The position numbers and the translations under genes are program-made. From Bacillus sp. Marseille-Q1617 (GTDB taxonomy: Bacteria; Bacillota; Bacilli; Bacillales; Bacillaceae_B), in NCBI RefSeq assembly GCF_903645295.1, contig NZ_CAHJXM010000001.1, forward strand, positions 1,303,501-1,367,500: DNA of 64,000 nt. The letters run 5' to 3'. The notes under the pieces were generated by a model that was given only the letters and a program-made list of their open reading frames with translations, was not told where the DNA came from and searched no databases. Below, in pieces: positions 1-8,348 of this stretch (the first letter of the stretch is position 1; the number at the start of each line of letters is the position of its first letter).

Positions 1-1904
1 TGGCTGCCAGGGAGCATGATCAAGCATGGAGTGCGGTCATTGAATTATTGGACCAGTATGTGGAAATGCTCGGGGATGAGGAAACAACCATCAAGAAATT
101 CACTTCGATTCTGGATGCTGGTATAGAATCGATGAAGTTTTCGCTGGTGCCTCCTGCAATCGATCAAGTGATCATTGCTGACCTTGAGAAATCCAGGCTG
201 GCAGATATCAAGGCTGCCTTTATGATCGGGGTCAATGACGGAGTCCTTCCGGCAAAAATGAGTGAAGAAGGCGTATTGTCAGACGAAGACAGGGAGGCAA
301 TGCTACAAAAAGGCTTCAAGATAGCACCGACAAATCGGACGAAGCTTCTGGATGAAGAATTCGTTGCCTATAAAGCTTTTACAACACCGAGTGAAAAATT
401 GTTTATCAGTCATCCGATCGCAAATGAAGAGGGAAAAGCACTGCTTCCATCTTCTTATATAAAAAGGCTGAAAGAAATGTACCCAGAAGCGGACACAAAA
501 TTGTTGATCAATGAACCTTCTGAACTGTCAGAAGAAGAGCAGCTGCATTATGTATGCCACCCGAATGTCACGATCTCTCATTTGACATCCCAGCTGCAGC
601 TGAAGAAACGGGAGTATCCGATTTATGACTTCTGGTGGGATGTGTATAATTTCTATGCGTCTTCACCTCAATGGAAATGGCAGGCGCAGCATATCTTATC
701 AAGTCTTTTCCATGAAAATAAAGCGGGAAGGCTGACAGAAGAAACGAGCAGGGACCTATACGGGGAACATATACTTGCAAGTGTTTCCAGAATGGAGTTG
801 TTCAATAGCTGTCCTTTCTCACACTTCGCCAGCCATGGCTTGAAGCTAAGGGAAAGAGAGTTCTTCAAGCTTGAGGCCCCTGATATCGGGGAGATGTTCC
901 ACTCCGCGCTGAAGTGGATATCGGATGAGGTGGAGAAACATGGGCTGACCTGGGCAGGGCTCACAAAGGCACAATGCCTGCAATTGGCCAAGGATGCGGT
1001 GGCAATGCTGGCTCCCAAGCTGCAGCACCAGATACTCTTAAGCTCAAACCGCCTTCATTATATTGCAAAGAAGCTTGAACATATCATTGGACGTGCAAGT
1101 CTCATTCTGAGTGAGCATGCGAAAGCGAGCGGATTTGTGCCAGTCGGGGTGGAACTCGGATTCGGACCGAATGCGGAACTGCCGCCTTTTCAATTTCAAC
1201 TGCGTAACGGCACGAAAATGGAACTTCAAGGACGGATTGACCGGGTGGATAAGGCTGAAGATGAAAATGGGGTATACCTGCGCATTGTCGATTATAAATC
1301 CAGTGCAAGGGACCTTGATGTGACAGAGGTTTATTATGGACTTGCCCTTCAGATGCTGACTTATCTGGATATCGTCTTATCCCACTCGAAGCAATTTGTA
1401 GGAAAAGAGGCACAGCCGGCAGGGGTATTGTATTTCCATGTTCACAACCCGATGATCAACAGTAAAAAGATATTGACGCTGGACCAAATCGAAAATGAAA
1501 TTTTCAAGAGCTTCAAGATGAAGGGGCTGGTCCTCGGCGATGCAGACATCGTCCGCTTGATGGATCGGACCCTTGATAGTGGGAGTTCGGATATCATATC
1601 TGCTGGAATAAAAAAGGACGGTACTCTTTCCTCCAGGTCAAAAGCCGCTTCAAAGGAAGATTTTCATTTTATGCGGAAACATGTAAGGAAGATCTATGAA
1701 AATGCCGGCAATCAAATTGTTTCGGGGGCCGTGGATATTACACCTTATAAACTGAAGGACAGGACTCCATGCCAATTCTGTTCCTACCGTCCGGTATGTC
1801 AATTCGATCAGTCGCTCGAAGAAAATGATTACAGAGTGCTGCGGGCGGCGAAAGCAGAAGATCTGCTTGCAAAAGTAAGAGAGGAGGTAAATGAAAATGA
1901 GTAA
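1..1904 (+). CDS. addB: AddB, ATP-dependent nuclease/helicase subunit B, 3' part
   Basis: The frame is open to the left window edge, so only about 633 C-terminal residues of a protein usually near 1,160 residues are present. AddB pairs with AddA in the AddAB enzyme, the Gram-positive counterpart of RecBCD, which resects double-strand breaks up to Chi sites. The visible part holds the RecB-type nuclease domain: GRIDRVD followed by the IVDYKSS motif that carries the catalytic Asp and Lys. It also has an iron-sulfur staple, with one Cys in NSCPF (codon near 810) and three in the C-terminal CQFCSYRPVC (near 1769-1800). The stop overlaps the start of addA, so the two are translationally coupled. 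The identification rests on these motifs and on the partner gene. Confidence 0.96.
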   Translation, partial: AAREHDQAWSAVIELLDQYVEMLGDEETTIKKFTSILDAGIESMKFSLVPPAIDQVIIADLEKSRLADIKAAFMIGVNDGVLPAKMSEEGVLSDEDREAMLQKGFKIAPTNRTKLLDEEFVAYKAFTTPSEKLFISHPIANEEGKALLPSSYIKRLKEMYPEADTKLLINEPSELSEEEQLHYVCHPNVTISHLTSQLQLKKREYPIYDFWWDVYNFYASSPQWKWQAQHILSSLFHENKAGRLTEETSRDLYGEHILASVSRMELFNSCPFSHFASHGLKLREREFFKLEAPDIGEMFHSALKWISDEVEKHGLTWAGLTKAQCLQLAKDAVAMLAPKLQHQILLSSNRLHYIAKKLEHIIGRASLILSEHAKASGFVPVGVELGFGPNAELPPFQFQLRNGTKMELQGRIDRVDKAEDENGVYLRIVDYKSSARDLDVTEVYYGLALQMLTYLDIVLSHSKQFVGKEAQPAGVLYFHVHNPMINSKKILTLDQIENEIFKSFKMKGLVLGDADIVRLMDRTLDSGSSDIISAGIKKDGTLSSRSKAASKEDFHFMRKHVRKIYENAGNQIVSGAVDITPYKLKDRTPCQFCSYRPVCQFDQSLEENDYRVLRAAKAEDLLAKVREEVNENE

Positions 1905-4900
1905 ATATACCGTTCCCGCTAAACCGGAAGATGTCACCTGGACGGATGATCAGTGGAAAGCAATCTGGGCAAAAGGCCGGGATATCCTCGTTGCAGCCGC
2001 TGCCGGTTCCGGAAAAACGGCAGTGCTCGTCGAGCGTATCATCCAGCGCATCCTTTCGGAAGAAGACAGGCTGGATGTCGATGAACTCCTGGTTGTTACA
2101 TTTACCAATGCATCTGCTGCTGAAATGAGGCACCGTATCGGCCAGGCGATTGAGAAAGCAATCGATGAAGATCCTCACTCGACACATTTAAGGAAGCAGC
2201 TGAGCTTACTTAACCGTGCTTCGATATCGACATTGCATTCTTTCTGTCTCGAAGTGATCCGGAAATATTACTATCTTATCGATATCGATCCGGGTTTCAG
2301 GATCGCAGATGAAACAGAGGGTGATTTGATCCGCGACGAAGTGCTTGATGAACTATTTGAAGATGAGTACGGAAAAGAAGATAACACTGCTTTCTTCACA
2401 CTGGTGGATACCTATACAAATGACCGCAGTGATGGTGCCCTTCAAGAGATGATACGCAAATTGTATGATTTCTCCCGTTCACACCCGAATCCGGAAAAAT
2501 GGCTCGGGGAGTTAGCGGGGATGTATGACATCCGTGAGAAAACAGAAATTGATGACCTCCCTTTTATGGGTCCTCTTAAAGTCGATATCAAACTGCAGCT
2601 GCAAGGTGCGAGATCCTTGTTCCAACGGGCGCTTGATTTAACAAAAGTTCCCGGGGGGCCTTCACCAAGGGCTGAAAACTTCTTGGATGACCTTGCAGTT
2701 GTCGACGGGCTGCTTAACTCTGAAAAGATATCATGGGGTGCACTGTACGAAGGAATGCAGGGCCTTCATTTCACTAAATTGAAACCGTGCCGGGGCGACG
2801 ATTTCGATAAAGGACTTGCAGATGAATCAAAAAAACTCAGGGATCAGGGAAAGAAGATGCTTGAGAAACTCAAGGATGAGTTCTTTTTGAGAAAGCCCCA
2901 ATCATTCTTGACGGATATGACAAGTATGAAAGATACCATTCATACTCTCTCAGAGCTCGTCATTGAGTTTGGGCGCCGTTTCAAAGCCGTCAAGGAAGAA
3001 AAGGGTCTGGTTGATTTTGCCGATCTTGAGCACTTCTGTCTTGATATTCTCAGGGAAAGTGCTGAAGGTGATAAGCTTATTCCGTCCGATGCCGCTTTGC
3101 AATACAAACATAAATTCAAAGAGGTGCTGGTGGACGAGTACCAGGATACGAATATGGTTCAGGAATCGATTCTTCTGCTTATTACTGGGGAAGAGGAGCA
3201 GACTGGCAATCGGTTTATGGTGGGGGATGTAAAACAGTCCATTTACCGTTTCCGGTTGGCGGAACCTAATTTATTCTTAACAAAATATAACCGTTTTCTT
3301 CCTGAGCCCGGCGATGCGGGTCTGAAAATAGACTTGTCCCAAAACTTCAGAAGCCGTAAAGAGGTGCTGGAGGGTACAAATTTCCTGTTCAAACAAATCA
3401 TGGGTACATCAGTCGGAGAGATGGAGTACAACAAAGAAGCAGAATTAGTGAAGGGTGCAGCATACCCCGAAGATAAGGCGTACCCGATCGAGGTAGCCCT
3501 GATCGATCAGGAAGCAGCAGAGAACTCTCCTTCTCCGGAGGAAGAGGATTCACTTTCCATTTTTGATGAGGAAGATATTGAAAAGTCTGTTTTAGAAGCA
3601 AGATATATGGCTCAGAAAGTAAAGGGGATGATTGAGGAGAAGACCCCGGTTTTTGATGCAAAAACAAAAACAGAACGGCCGATCCAATACAAGGACATTG
3701 TAATCCTGCTCCGCTCCATGCCATGGGCAGCAGAAATCATGGAAGAGTTCAAACGCCATGGGATCCCGATTTATGCGAACTTGTCCACCGGCTATTTCGA
3801 TGCAACGGAAATTTCCATTATGCTGTCTCTGCTTAAAGTAATCGATAATCCTTACCAGGATATCCCGCTTGCCTCGGTCCTGAGATCCCCGATTGCAGGT
3901 CTGGATGAAGAAGGGTTAGCGAGTATCCGCATTCATTCGAAGGCAGGCAGCTATTACGAAGCGCTGAAAAAGTTTGCTGAACAGAAGCCTTCAAACCCGG
4001 GCGGGGAAGAAACCTTCGAAAAGGTAAAATTATTTCTATATCAGCTTGACCGCTGGAGAACAAGGGCACGGCAAGGCTCAGTCACAGAACTGATCTGGCA
4101 GTTATACCGTGATACACGGTTCTATGACTACGTAGGCGGAATGGCAGGAGGCAAGCAGCGCCAGGCCAATCTGCGTGCACTATATGACAGGGCCCGTCAA
4201 TATGAATCCACTACCTTCAGGGGATTATTCCGCTTTCTGCGGTTCATTGACCGCATGAGAGAACGGGGAGATGACTTAGGGGTGGCAAGGGCACTGAGTG
4301 AACAGGAGGATGTTGTCCGTTTAATGACGATTCATTCAAGTAAAGGGCTTGAATTTCCGGTTGTTTTTGTAGCCGGCACATCAAAACAGTTCAATCTGAT
4401 GGACTTGAATGCTTCGTACTTATTGGACAAGGACTTGGGGCTTGCAAGCAAGTTTACCGATCCCGACAAAAGGATAAGCTACCCGTCCCTTCCACAGCTG
4501 GCATTCAAACGAAAGAAGCGGATGGAAGCTATTTCTGAAGAAATGAGGGTATTATACGTTGCACTTACCCGTGCCAAAGAAAAACTATATCTGATCGGTA
4601 CCGTGAAGAGCTTCGAGAAATCAGTGAAGAAATGGAAGGGAACGATGAGTGAAAATGAGTGGCTGCTGCCTGACTTTGACCGTGCAGGAGCGGTATCCTA
4701 CCTTGATTGGATCGGACCATCACTCATCCGTCATCCCCACTGTGAAGAGCTGCATGAAGGTGAGCTAGGGGAAATTGGACAGAACGATGAAATATATCAT
4801 CATCCTTCCTGCTGGAATGTGAACAAGATCCATAAGTCCGAATTGATCGAAGAAGAAGGGACTGCCGATGATCAAGGCGATGATTGGAAAGAAGACGTGA

Positions 4901-5667
4901 AAGACGGAAAAGAGGTCAACTCGGAGTCGGCCCATAAAGAAGAAGTGTTTGAACGTCTCTTATGGAATTATCCAAATATGAAGGCAGCCAGCCTGCGTTC
5001 AAAACAGTCGGTATCAGAATTGAAACGAATGTATGAAATAAGGGATGAATCTTCAAGTGTAGAATTGCTCAGGCGCCAGCAGAAGCCTGTATATAACCGA
5101 CCTGCATTTATGCAGACAAAGGAGCTGTCGCCGGCAGAGAAAGGGACGGCCATGCATACCGTCATGCAGCATATTTCTTTTGCAGAGGGCAAGCCTGATG
5201 AACAGGCGGTCTCTATCCTCTTGGAAGACCTGGTCAGAAAAGAGATTTTGACAGAAGAACAAAAAACGTCCATTTCAGTTCCGAATATCCTTCATTTCTT
5301 TGAAAGTGAACTAGGTAAGCGAATGGTGAAAACAACCAACATACAAAGGGAGATCCCATTCAGCATGAGTGTTCCTCTAAGCGAAATATCTGATATTGGA
5401 GATGAACCTGTCGAAGAGACGATTCTTGTTCAAGGGGTCATTGACTGTGTATTCAGGGATGATAAAGGTCTTGTTCTTTTGGATTATAAAACTGACGGCA
5501 TACATGATCGGTATGAAAATGGGTTTGTTGAGGCGAAAGACATTCTCGAAAACCGCTATAAAGTCCAAATTGAACTTTATACAAGAGCCTTGGAATCAAT
5601 ATGGAAGGTAACAGTATCTGAAAAATACCTCTATTTCTTTGACGGAGGCCATTTATTGGAACTTTAA
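1897..5667 (+). CDS. addA: AddA, ATP-dependent helicase/nuclease subunit A
   Basis: UvrD/Rep-type superfamily 1A helicase with a C-terminal RecB-like nuclease, 1,256 residues, normal for AddA. The Walker A motif AAAGSGKT lies at residues 34-41, the Walker B region reads VDEYQDTN about one third in, and LLDYKTD near the C-terminus is the nuclease motif. With AddB it degrades and processes DNA ends for RecA-dependent repair. Two in-frame ATGs compete. AGGAGG at 1882-1887 is only 3 nt from the ATG at 1891 but 9 nt from the ATG at 1897, so the second is preferred; both overlap the 3' end of addB. An acidic low-complexity stretch around residues 985-1020 is typical of the variable linker. A terminator follows directly. 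Confidence 0.97.
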   Translation: MSKYTVPAKPEDVTWTDDQWKAIWAKGRDILVAAAAGSGKTAVLVERIIQRILSEEDRLDVDELLVVTFTNASAAEMRHRIGQAIEKAIDEDPHSTHLRKQLSLLNRASISTLHSFCLEVIRKYYYLIDIDPGFRIADETEGDLIRDEVLDELFEDEYGKEDNTAFFTLVDTYTNDRSDGALQEMIRKLYDFSRSHPNPEKWLGELAGMYDIREKTEIDDLPFMGPLKVDIKLQLQGARSLFQRALDLTKVPGGPSPRAENFLDDLAVVDGLLNSEKISWGALYEGMQGLHFTKLKPCRGDDFDKGLADESKKLRDQGKKMLEKLKDEFFLRKPQSFLTDMTSMKDTIHTLSELVIEFGRRFKAVKEEKGLVDFADLEHFCLDILRESAEGDKLIPSDAALQYKHKFKEVLVDEYQDTNMVQESILLLITGEEEQTGNRFMVGDVKQSIYRFRLAEPNLFLTKYNRFLPEPGDAGLKIDLSQNFRSRKEVLEGTNFLFKQIMGTSVGEMEYNKEAELVKGAAYPEDKAYPIEVALIDQEAAENSPSPEEEDSLSIFDEEDIEKSVLEARYMAQKVKGMIEEKTPVFDAKTKTERPIQYKDIVILLRSMPWAAEIMEEFKRHGIPIYANLSTGYFDATEISIMLSLLKVIDNPYQDIPLASVLRSPIAGLDEEGLASIRIHSKAGSYYEALKKFAEQKPSNPGGEETFEKVKLFLYQLDRWRTRARQGSVTELIWQLYRDTRFYDYVGGMAGGKQRQANLRALYDRARQYESTTFRGLFRFLRFIDRMRERGDDLGVARALSEQEDVVRLMTIHSSKGLEFPVVFVAGTSKQFNLMDLNASYLLDKDLGLASKFTDPDKRISYPSLPQLAFKRKKRMEAISEEMRVLYVALTRAKEKLYLIGTVKSFEKSVKKWKGTMSENEWLLPDFDRAGAVSYLDWIGPSLIRHPHCEELHEGELGEIGQNDEIYHHPSCWNVNKIHKSELIEEEGTADDQGDDWKEDVKDGKEVNSESAHKEEVFERLLWNYPNMKAASLRSKQSVSELKRMYEIRDESSSVELLRRQQKPVYNRPAFMQTKELSPAEKGTAMHTVMQHISFAEGKPDEQAVSILLEDLVRKEILTEEQKTSISVPNILHFFESELGKRMVKTTNIQREIPFSMSVPLSEISDIGDEPVEETILVQGVIDCVFRDDKGLVLLDYKTDGIHDRYENGFVEAKDILENRYKVQIELYTRALESIWKVTVSEKYLYFFDGGHLLEL

Positions 5668-5683
5668 GAAAACAAGCCGCTTC

Positions 5684-5710
5684 AGGATATCATTCTTTGG
5701 AGCGGCTTTT
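5684..5710 (+). terminator. Rho-independent terminator after addA
   Basis: The inverted repeat AAGCCGCT ... AGCGGCTT is followed by a short T run just downstream of the addA stop codon. It closes the addBA transcript. Confidence 0.75.
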
Positions 5711-5767
5711 CATATGGGGTCAAACAGGGAATGATAGAACAAAATACGAAAAGAGGAGCTGATGAGT

Positions 5768-6073
5768 ATGAGGAATAAAGCAAGCGGAACATGTGAACTT
5801 TGTGCACGGCAGCAGGTTGCCACCACGGTTCATCACTTGACTCCAAAAGAAGTAGGCGGTTCCTTCATGCCGACAGCTGAATTGTGTATGGCTTGTCATA
5901 AACAGATCCATTCCCTCTACACAAATGAAGAGCTGGGTGCGAGGCTCAATTCCATCGAAAACTTAAGGAGAGATGAAAAGATAAGCAAATTCATCAAATG
6001 GATCCGCAAACAGCCGTCATCAAAATTAGTCAAAACAAAAAAAAGCAACGAACGGAAGAAACGGAAGCACTGA
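5768..6073 (+). CDS. yisB: HNH-endonuclease-like small zinc protein (YisB-like)
   Basis: Small basic protein of about 101 residues. Two zinc-knuckle pairs (CELC near the start and CMAC around residue 40) flank a VHHL stretch, the layout of an HNH nuclease fold: Cys pair, His-His, Cys pair, then a downstream His (KQIH). The C-terminus is very Lys/Arg rich, which suggests nucleic acid binding. GAGGAG at 5753-5758 is only 3 nt from the ATG at 5762 and 9 nt from the ATG at 5768, so the latter is preferred. It occupies the place of B. subtilis yisB, between the addAB region and gerP. Whether it cuts DNA is not known from the sequence; the nuclease role is inferred from the fold. Confidence 0.8.
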   Translation: MRNKASGTCELCARQQVATTVHHLTPKEVGGSFMPTAELCMACHKQIHSLYTNEELGARLNSIENLRRDEKISKFIKWIRKQPSSKLVKTKKSNERKKRKH

Positions 6074-6129
6074 ACGGAGCGGTTAAAAGATTATACAACA
6101 GCAGGAATCTATGAAAAAAGTTTAAAAAC

Positions 6130-6167
6130 AAAAAGCAAAAAGCCCTGAATTTGACTTTTTGCTTTTT
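6130..6167. terminator. Bidirectional terminator between yisB and gerPF
   Basis: A 13-bp A/T-rich stem, AAAAAGCAAAAAG paired with CTTTTTGCTTTTT, has A and T tracts on both sides. It can therefore end both the rightward yisB transcript and the leftward gerP transcript. It touches the gerPF stop codon. Confidence 0.75.
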
Positions 6168-6385
6168 TAATTATTGCCTGTAATCGGCTGATCCACCACA
6201 TTGCAATCAAATGTGTTTGTGATACTGAAGACATTATAAGTCAATTGGAATGGGCCTGTATTGAATCCACCTGAACCTCCAAACGATTTAGAGGCGGATT
6301 TTGGGGAAATGATGGCAGTATCCCCAAATTGCACATTCCCGCCGCCGACACTTAGAATGGAAACCGGACCTATTATCGCTGGCAT
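6167..6385 (-). CDS. gerPF: Spore germination protein GerPF
   Basis: Small GerPA/GerPF-family protein of 72 residues. It starts MPAIIGP and carries the glycine/serine-rich core (ASKSFGGSGG) and the C-terminal VVDQPI typical of GerPF. GerP proteins act at the spore coat and let germinants reach their receptors. The ATG at 6394 is rejected because it lies directly on the Shine-Dalgarno (AAGGA). The ATG at 6385 has an 8-nt spacing and gives the usual length. It is the last gene of the gerP operon, but a second SigK-type promoter sits just upstream, so it may also be transcribed alone. It resembles GerPA at the other end of the operon, consistent with an old duplication. Confidence 0.92.
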   Translation of the reverse strand: MPAIIGPVSILSVGGGNVQFGDTAIISPKSASKSFGGSGGFNTGPFQLTYNVFSITNTFDCNVVDQPITGNN

Positions 6386-6417
6386 ATAAAACATCCTTCT
6401 TTTGTAGTCTACACTTT

Positions 6418-6444
6418 TAATCTATGTGATAAAGATGAGAGCGT
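6418..6444 (-). promoter_or_regulatory. Predicted SigK promoter for gerPF
   Basis: On the minus strand the -10 is CATAGATTA, matching CATANNNTA, with the -35 core AC exactly 16 nt upstream. It starts one base after the gerPE stop codon. The match to the mother-cell SigK consensus (AC, 16-17 nt, CATANNNTA) is complete. Confidence 0.65.
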
Positions 6445-6933
6445 TCATTTATTGTCAGTTTCGTTTTTCCTGTTGTTGAATTCAACGAACTCAACGGGTT
6501 CTCCTTCTTCAACTTCCGCTGCAGGGATTTCCAACTCTTCGATTTTTTCAATCTCTTCTTCACCATATTCAGCATCACCCTCAAGTTGACGGATATGTTT
6601 CACCCTTGATTCCATATAAACGTTACTCGTATTTCCTATGTGAACGAGGGAGGAAAAAGCTGTTGCGTCTACTTTCATGCAGTTGACTTTGATGGGTGAA
6701 AGGTTCAATCTGCTTATTGATATTCCAGGGTTGATGGGGGGGAGCACTATGACTTCATTGAACACTTCTGCCTCAAATCGTCCTTCGCTGCTGAGGAAGA
6801 ACTCTTTTTCGCGCTGAACAGCGAAGGCTTTCGTTGTAGAAAAAATATTTTGTGAGTCCCCAAGCTGATAGATGGAAGAGAAGGAAAGCGTGATTCCCGA
6901 CAGTTCATTCACGATAGAATATCTTTTTAACAT
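6445..6933 (-). CDS. gerPE: Spore germination protein GerPE
   Basis: Protein of 162 residues at the gerPE position of the operon, longer than the roughly 125-135 residues usual for GerPE. The N-terminal 110 residues (MLKRYSIVNEL ... ISRLNLSPIKVNCMKVDA) form the conserved GerPE-like part. The C-terminal 50 residues are highly acidic (runs such as EEEIEKIEELE and EVEEGEPVEF), probably a lineage-specific disordered tail. It acts with the other GerP proteins in coat permeability to germinants. The start has an AAGGG Shine-Dalgarno lying within the end of gerPD; the spacing to gerPD is 5 nt, so the genes are co-transcribed. The family call relies mainly on operon position and partial sequence resemblance. 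Confidence 0.85.
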   Translation of the reverse strand: MLKRYSIVNELSGITLSFSSIYQLGDSQNIFSTTKAFAVQREKEFFLSSEGRFEAEVFNEVIVLPPINPGISISRLNLSPIKVNCMKVDATAFSSLVHIGNTSNVYMESRVKHIRQLEGDAEYGEEEIEKIEELEIPAAEVEEGEPVEFVEFNNRKNETDNK

Positions 6934-6938
6934 ACCAA

Positions 6939-7118
6939 CTAACCCTTCGGAGTCAAAGGGACGAAGGGGCCGATCAGCAGGGATTCAGGGGGAGTATCAA
7001 AGGCTGATGCGAGCTGTATGATGTCAGCATCCCCAATCAGTACCAAGGAGGCACTGGCCACCCCTGCAATCTCAATGTTGCCGACTGACAATTCCCGGTT
7101 AATCACTTGTAGGTTCAT
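6939..7118 (-). CDS. gerPD: Spore germination protein GerPD (small)
   Basis: A 59-residue frame read from the ATG at 7118 to the TAG at 6939. The protein begins MNLQVINRELSVGNIEIAG, contains VLIGDADIIQLASAFDTP and ends PLTPKG, all typical of GerPD. Its first 20 nt overlap the end of gerPC, and it leaves a 5-nt gap to gerPE, which fits the tight packing of the operon. GerPD contributes to passage of germinants through the spore coat; its biochemical action is unknown. The frame is free of internal stops, and every neighbour is a gerP gene in the canonical A-B-C-D-E-F order. Confidence 0.93.
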   Translation of the reverse strand: MNLQVINRELSVGNIEIAGVASASLVLIGDADIIQLASAFDTPPESLLIGPFVPLTPKG

Positions 7119-7722
7119 CCTTTTTCATTCCTTCCATATTATCGGGCATTTGTGACATGAATGAAAAGAGTGCCGATTGAATATCTTGTTTGATTTTTGA
7201 AATGATTTTATCCTTCCATTCTTCATCCGTGTGCTTTCCTTCTACAAACGGGATGTTGTTTACATAAAAATCAATTCGCTGAGGCATTTGATTAAGCAAA
7301 TCGTTCTGGATCATTTCGTGATAAGAGGCGTCAATCGATCGCTGAAGCTGAACCTCATTATCCGATATCAGTGAAGGAAGCTCATTTTTAATGTATGCTG
7401 TTACTTCTTCTGTAATTTTTTCGCGGTAAGGGGTGATATCCTTTACCGTTTTTTTCTTACCGTTCGGAGCCACGGCGAAATCCTCGATCTCTTCTTTGAG
7501 CCCGCCGGGGTTCAGACCGATATTAAGTGTGCCATCCAACGATTCAACCTTTAATTGATCAAATTTATATTCAATTCTTTCGACATTGATTTTCGGGGAG
7601 TCTTTGACAGTTGTCAGTTCTTCCGAAAGCTTATTGACTTTTTGTTCCAGCGCGACAATTTTCGTGTTCAATTTTTCAATATATTGATAGAGCTGTTGTG
7701 GCGTCATGTAGTATTGGTTCAT
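7099..7722 (-). CDS. gerPC: Spore germination protein GerPC
   Basis: GerPC family, 207 residues. Residues 1-45 start MNQYYMTPQQLYQYIEKL and form a predicted coiled coil with heptad-like Leu/Val spacing (LEQKVNKLSEELTTV). A conserved beta-rich region follows (YKFDQLKVESLDGTLNIGLNPGG), then an alpha-helical C-terminal half. The coiled coil suggests oligomerisation in the coat. The Shine-Dalgarno AAAGAGGTG precedes the ATG at 7722. The 3' end overlaps gerPD by 20 nt, the only overlap in the operon. In other bacilli, loss of any gerP gene slows germination in intact spores; GerPC itself has no assigned enzymatic activity. Confidence 0.93.
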   Translation of the reverse strand: MNQYYMTPQQLYQYIEKLNTKIVALEQKVNKLSEELTTVKDSPKINVERIEYKFDQLKVESLDGTLNIGLNPGGLKEEIEDFAVAPNGKKKTVKDITPYREKITEEVTAYIKNELPSLISDNEVQLQRSIDASYHEMIQNDLLNQMPQRIDFYVNNIPFVEGKHTDEEWKDKIISKIKQDIQSALFSFMSQMPDNMEGMKKDEPTSD

Positions 7723-7749
7723 GTTTACACCTCTTTCTTTCGCCGCGGA

Positions 7750-7986
7750 TTAAGCTGTCCCGGGAGTTTGTAAAGGTACAAGAGGAGTTGCCGACGGGCC
7801 CCCGGCTGCCGCTTCTCCTCCGTTTTTTTTCGCTTCTGGTGCGGGTCCGGTAAACCCGCCGGTATTGTATAGATAACTGTTCGAATTTATTTGGCCGCAA
7901 GTACCTATCTGTAAGACGGAGGAGTTCGTCATTCCCCCTATTTTAATGAAGCGGATTTGAATGGTTTGCTGAAGGTAATAATTCAT
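7750..7986 (-). CDS. gerPB: Spore germination protein GerPB
   Basis: Seventy-eight residues beginning MNYYLQQTIQIRFIKIGG, with the conserved NSSVLQIG and NTGGF segments of GerPB. A low-complexity stretch of Ala, Gly and Pro follows, and the protein ends PLVPLQTPG as in homologues. Predicted to be part of the GerP coat-permeability set in the mother cell. The Shine-Dalgarno GAGGGTG precedes the ATG, and the gene lies 12 nt after gerPA. The sequence agrees with family members along its full length. Confidence 0.93.
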   Translation of the reverse strand: MNYYLQQTIQIRFIKIGGMTNSSVLQIGTCGQINSNSYLYNTGGFTGPAPEAKKNGGEAAAGGPSATPLVPLQTPGTA

Positions 7987-7998
7987 TTGGCATCACCC

Positions 7999-8220
7999 TC
8001 ATAAATTGAAGTTTATACCTGAGTCCATAACATCGTCGTCCACCGTGTATGTCAGTGAGCTTTCGTTATAGACGGAAATCCCTTTACCTGTAATGAAAGA
8101 GCCTGCACCAGCAAAGGTTTTTGCAGTCGAGATCGGATTGATTGAAAACACATCCCCAATATGAAAGACGCCGCTGGAACCGACGCTTACAACTTGTGCT
8201 ATTCCTACGATTGCGGGCAT
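7999..8220 (-). CDS. gerPA: Spore germination protein GerPA
   Basis: First gene of gerPABCDEF, 73 residues, the normal family length. It begins MPAIVGIAQVVSVGSSG and contains the FHIGDVFSINPISTAKTF core shared with GerPF. Mother-cell protein needed for correct assembly or permeability of the coat so that nutrient germinants reach inner-membrane receptors. A strong Shine-Dalgarno (AAAGGTG) precedes the ATG. A near-perfect SigK promoter lies about 37-63 nt upstream, matching the known late mother-cell expression of this operon in other bacilli. Confidence 0.95.
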   Translation of the reverse strand: MPAIVGIAQVVSVGSSGVFHIGDVFSINPISTAKTFAGAGSFITGKGISVYNESSLTYTVDDDVMDSGINFNL

Positions 8221-8256
8221 TGTAACTCACACCTTTAAGACTAAGTTAATTATTGT

Positions 8257-8283
8257 TATTCTATGTGAGAGGATGAAATGAGT
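8257..8283 (-). promoter_or_regulatory. Predicted SigK promoter of the gerP operon
   Basis: Minus strand: the -10 CATAGAATA matches CATANNNTA completely, and the -35 core AC is 16 nt upstream. It lies 37 nt before the gerPA start. The gerP operon is known to be SigK-dependent in B. subtilis; the exact site here is a prediction. Confidence 0.75.
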
Positions 8284-8348
8284 GATAATCGCCTAAATCG
8301 CAGTTGTCATGTACAATGAAAGAGTATTAAATGCTGGAGGAAAATTGA

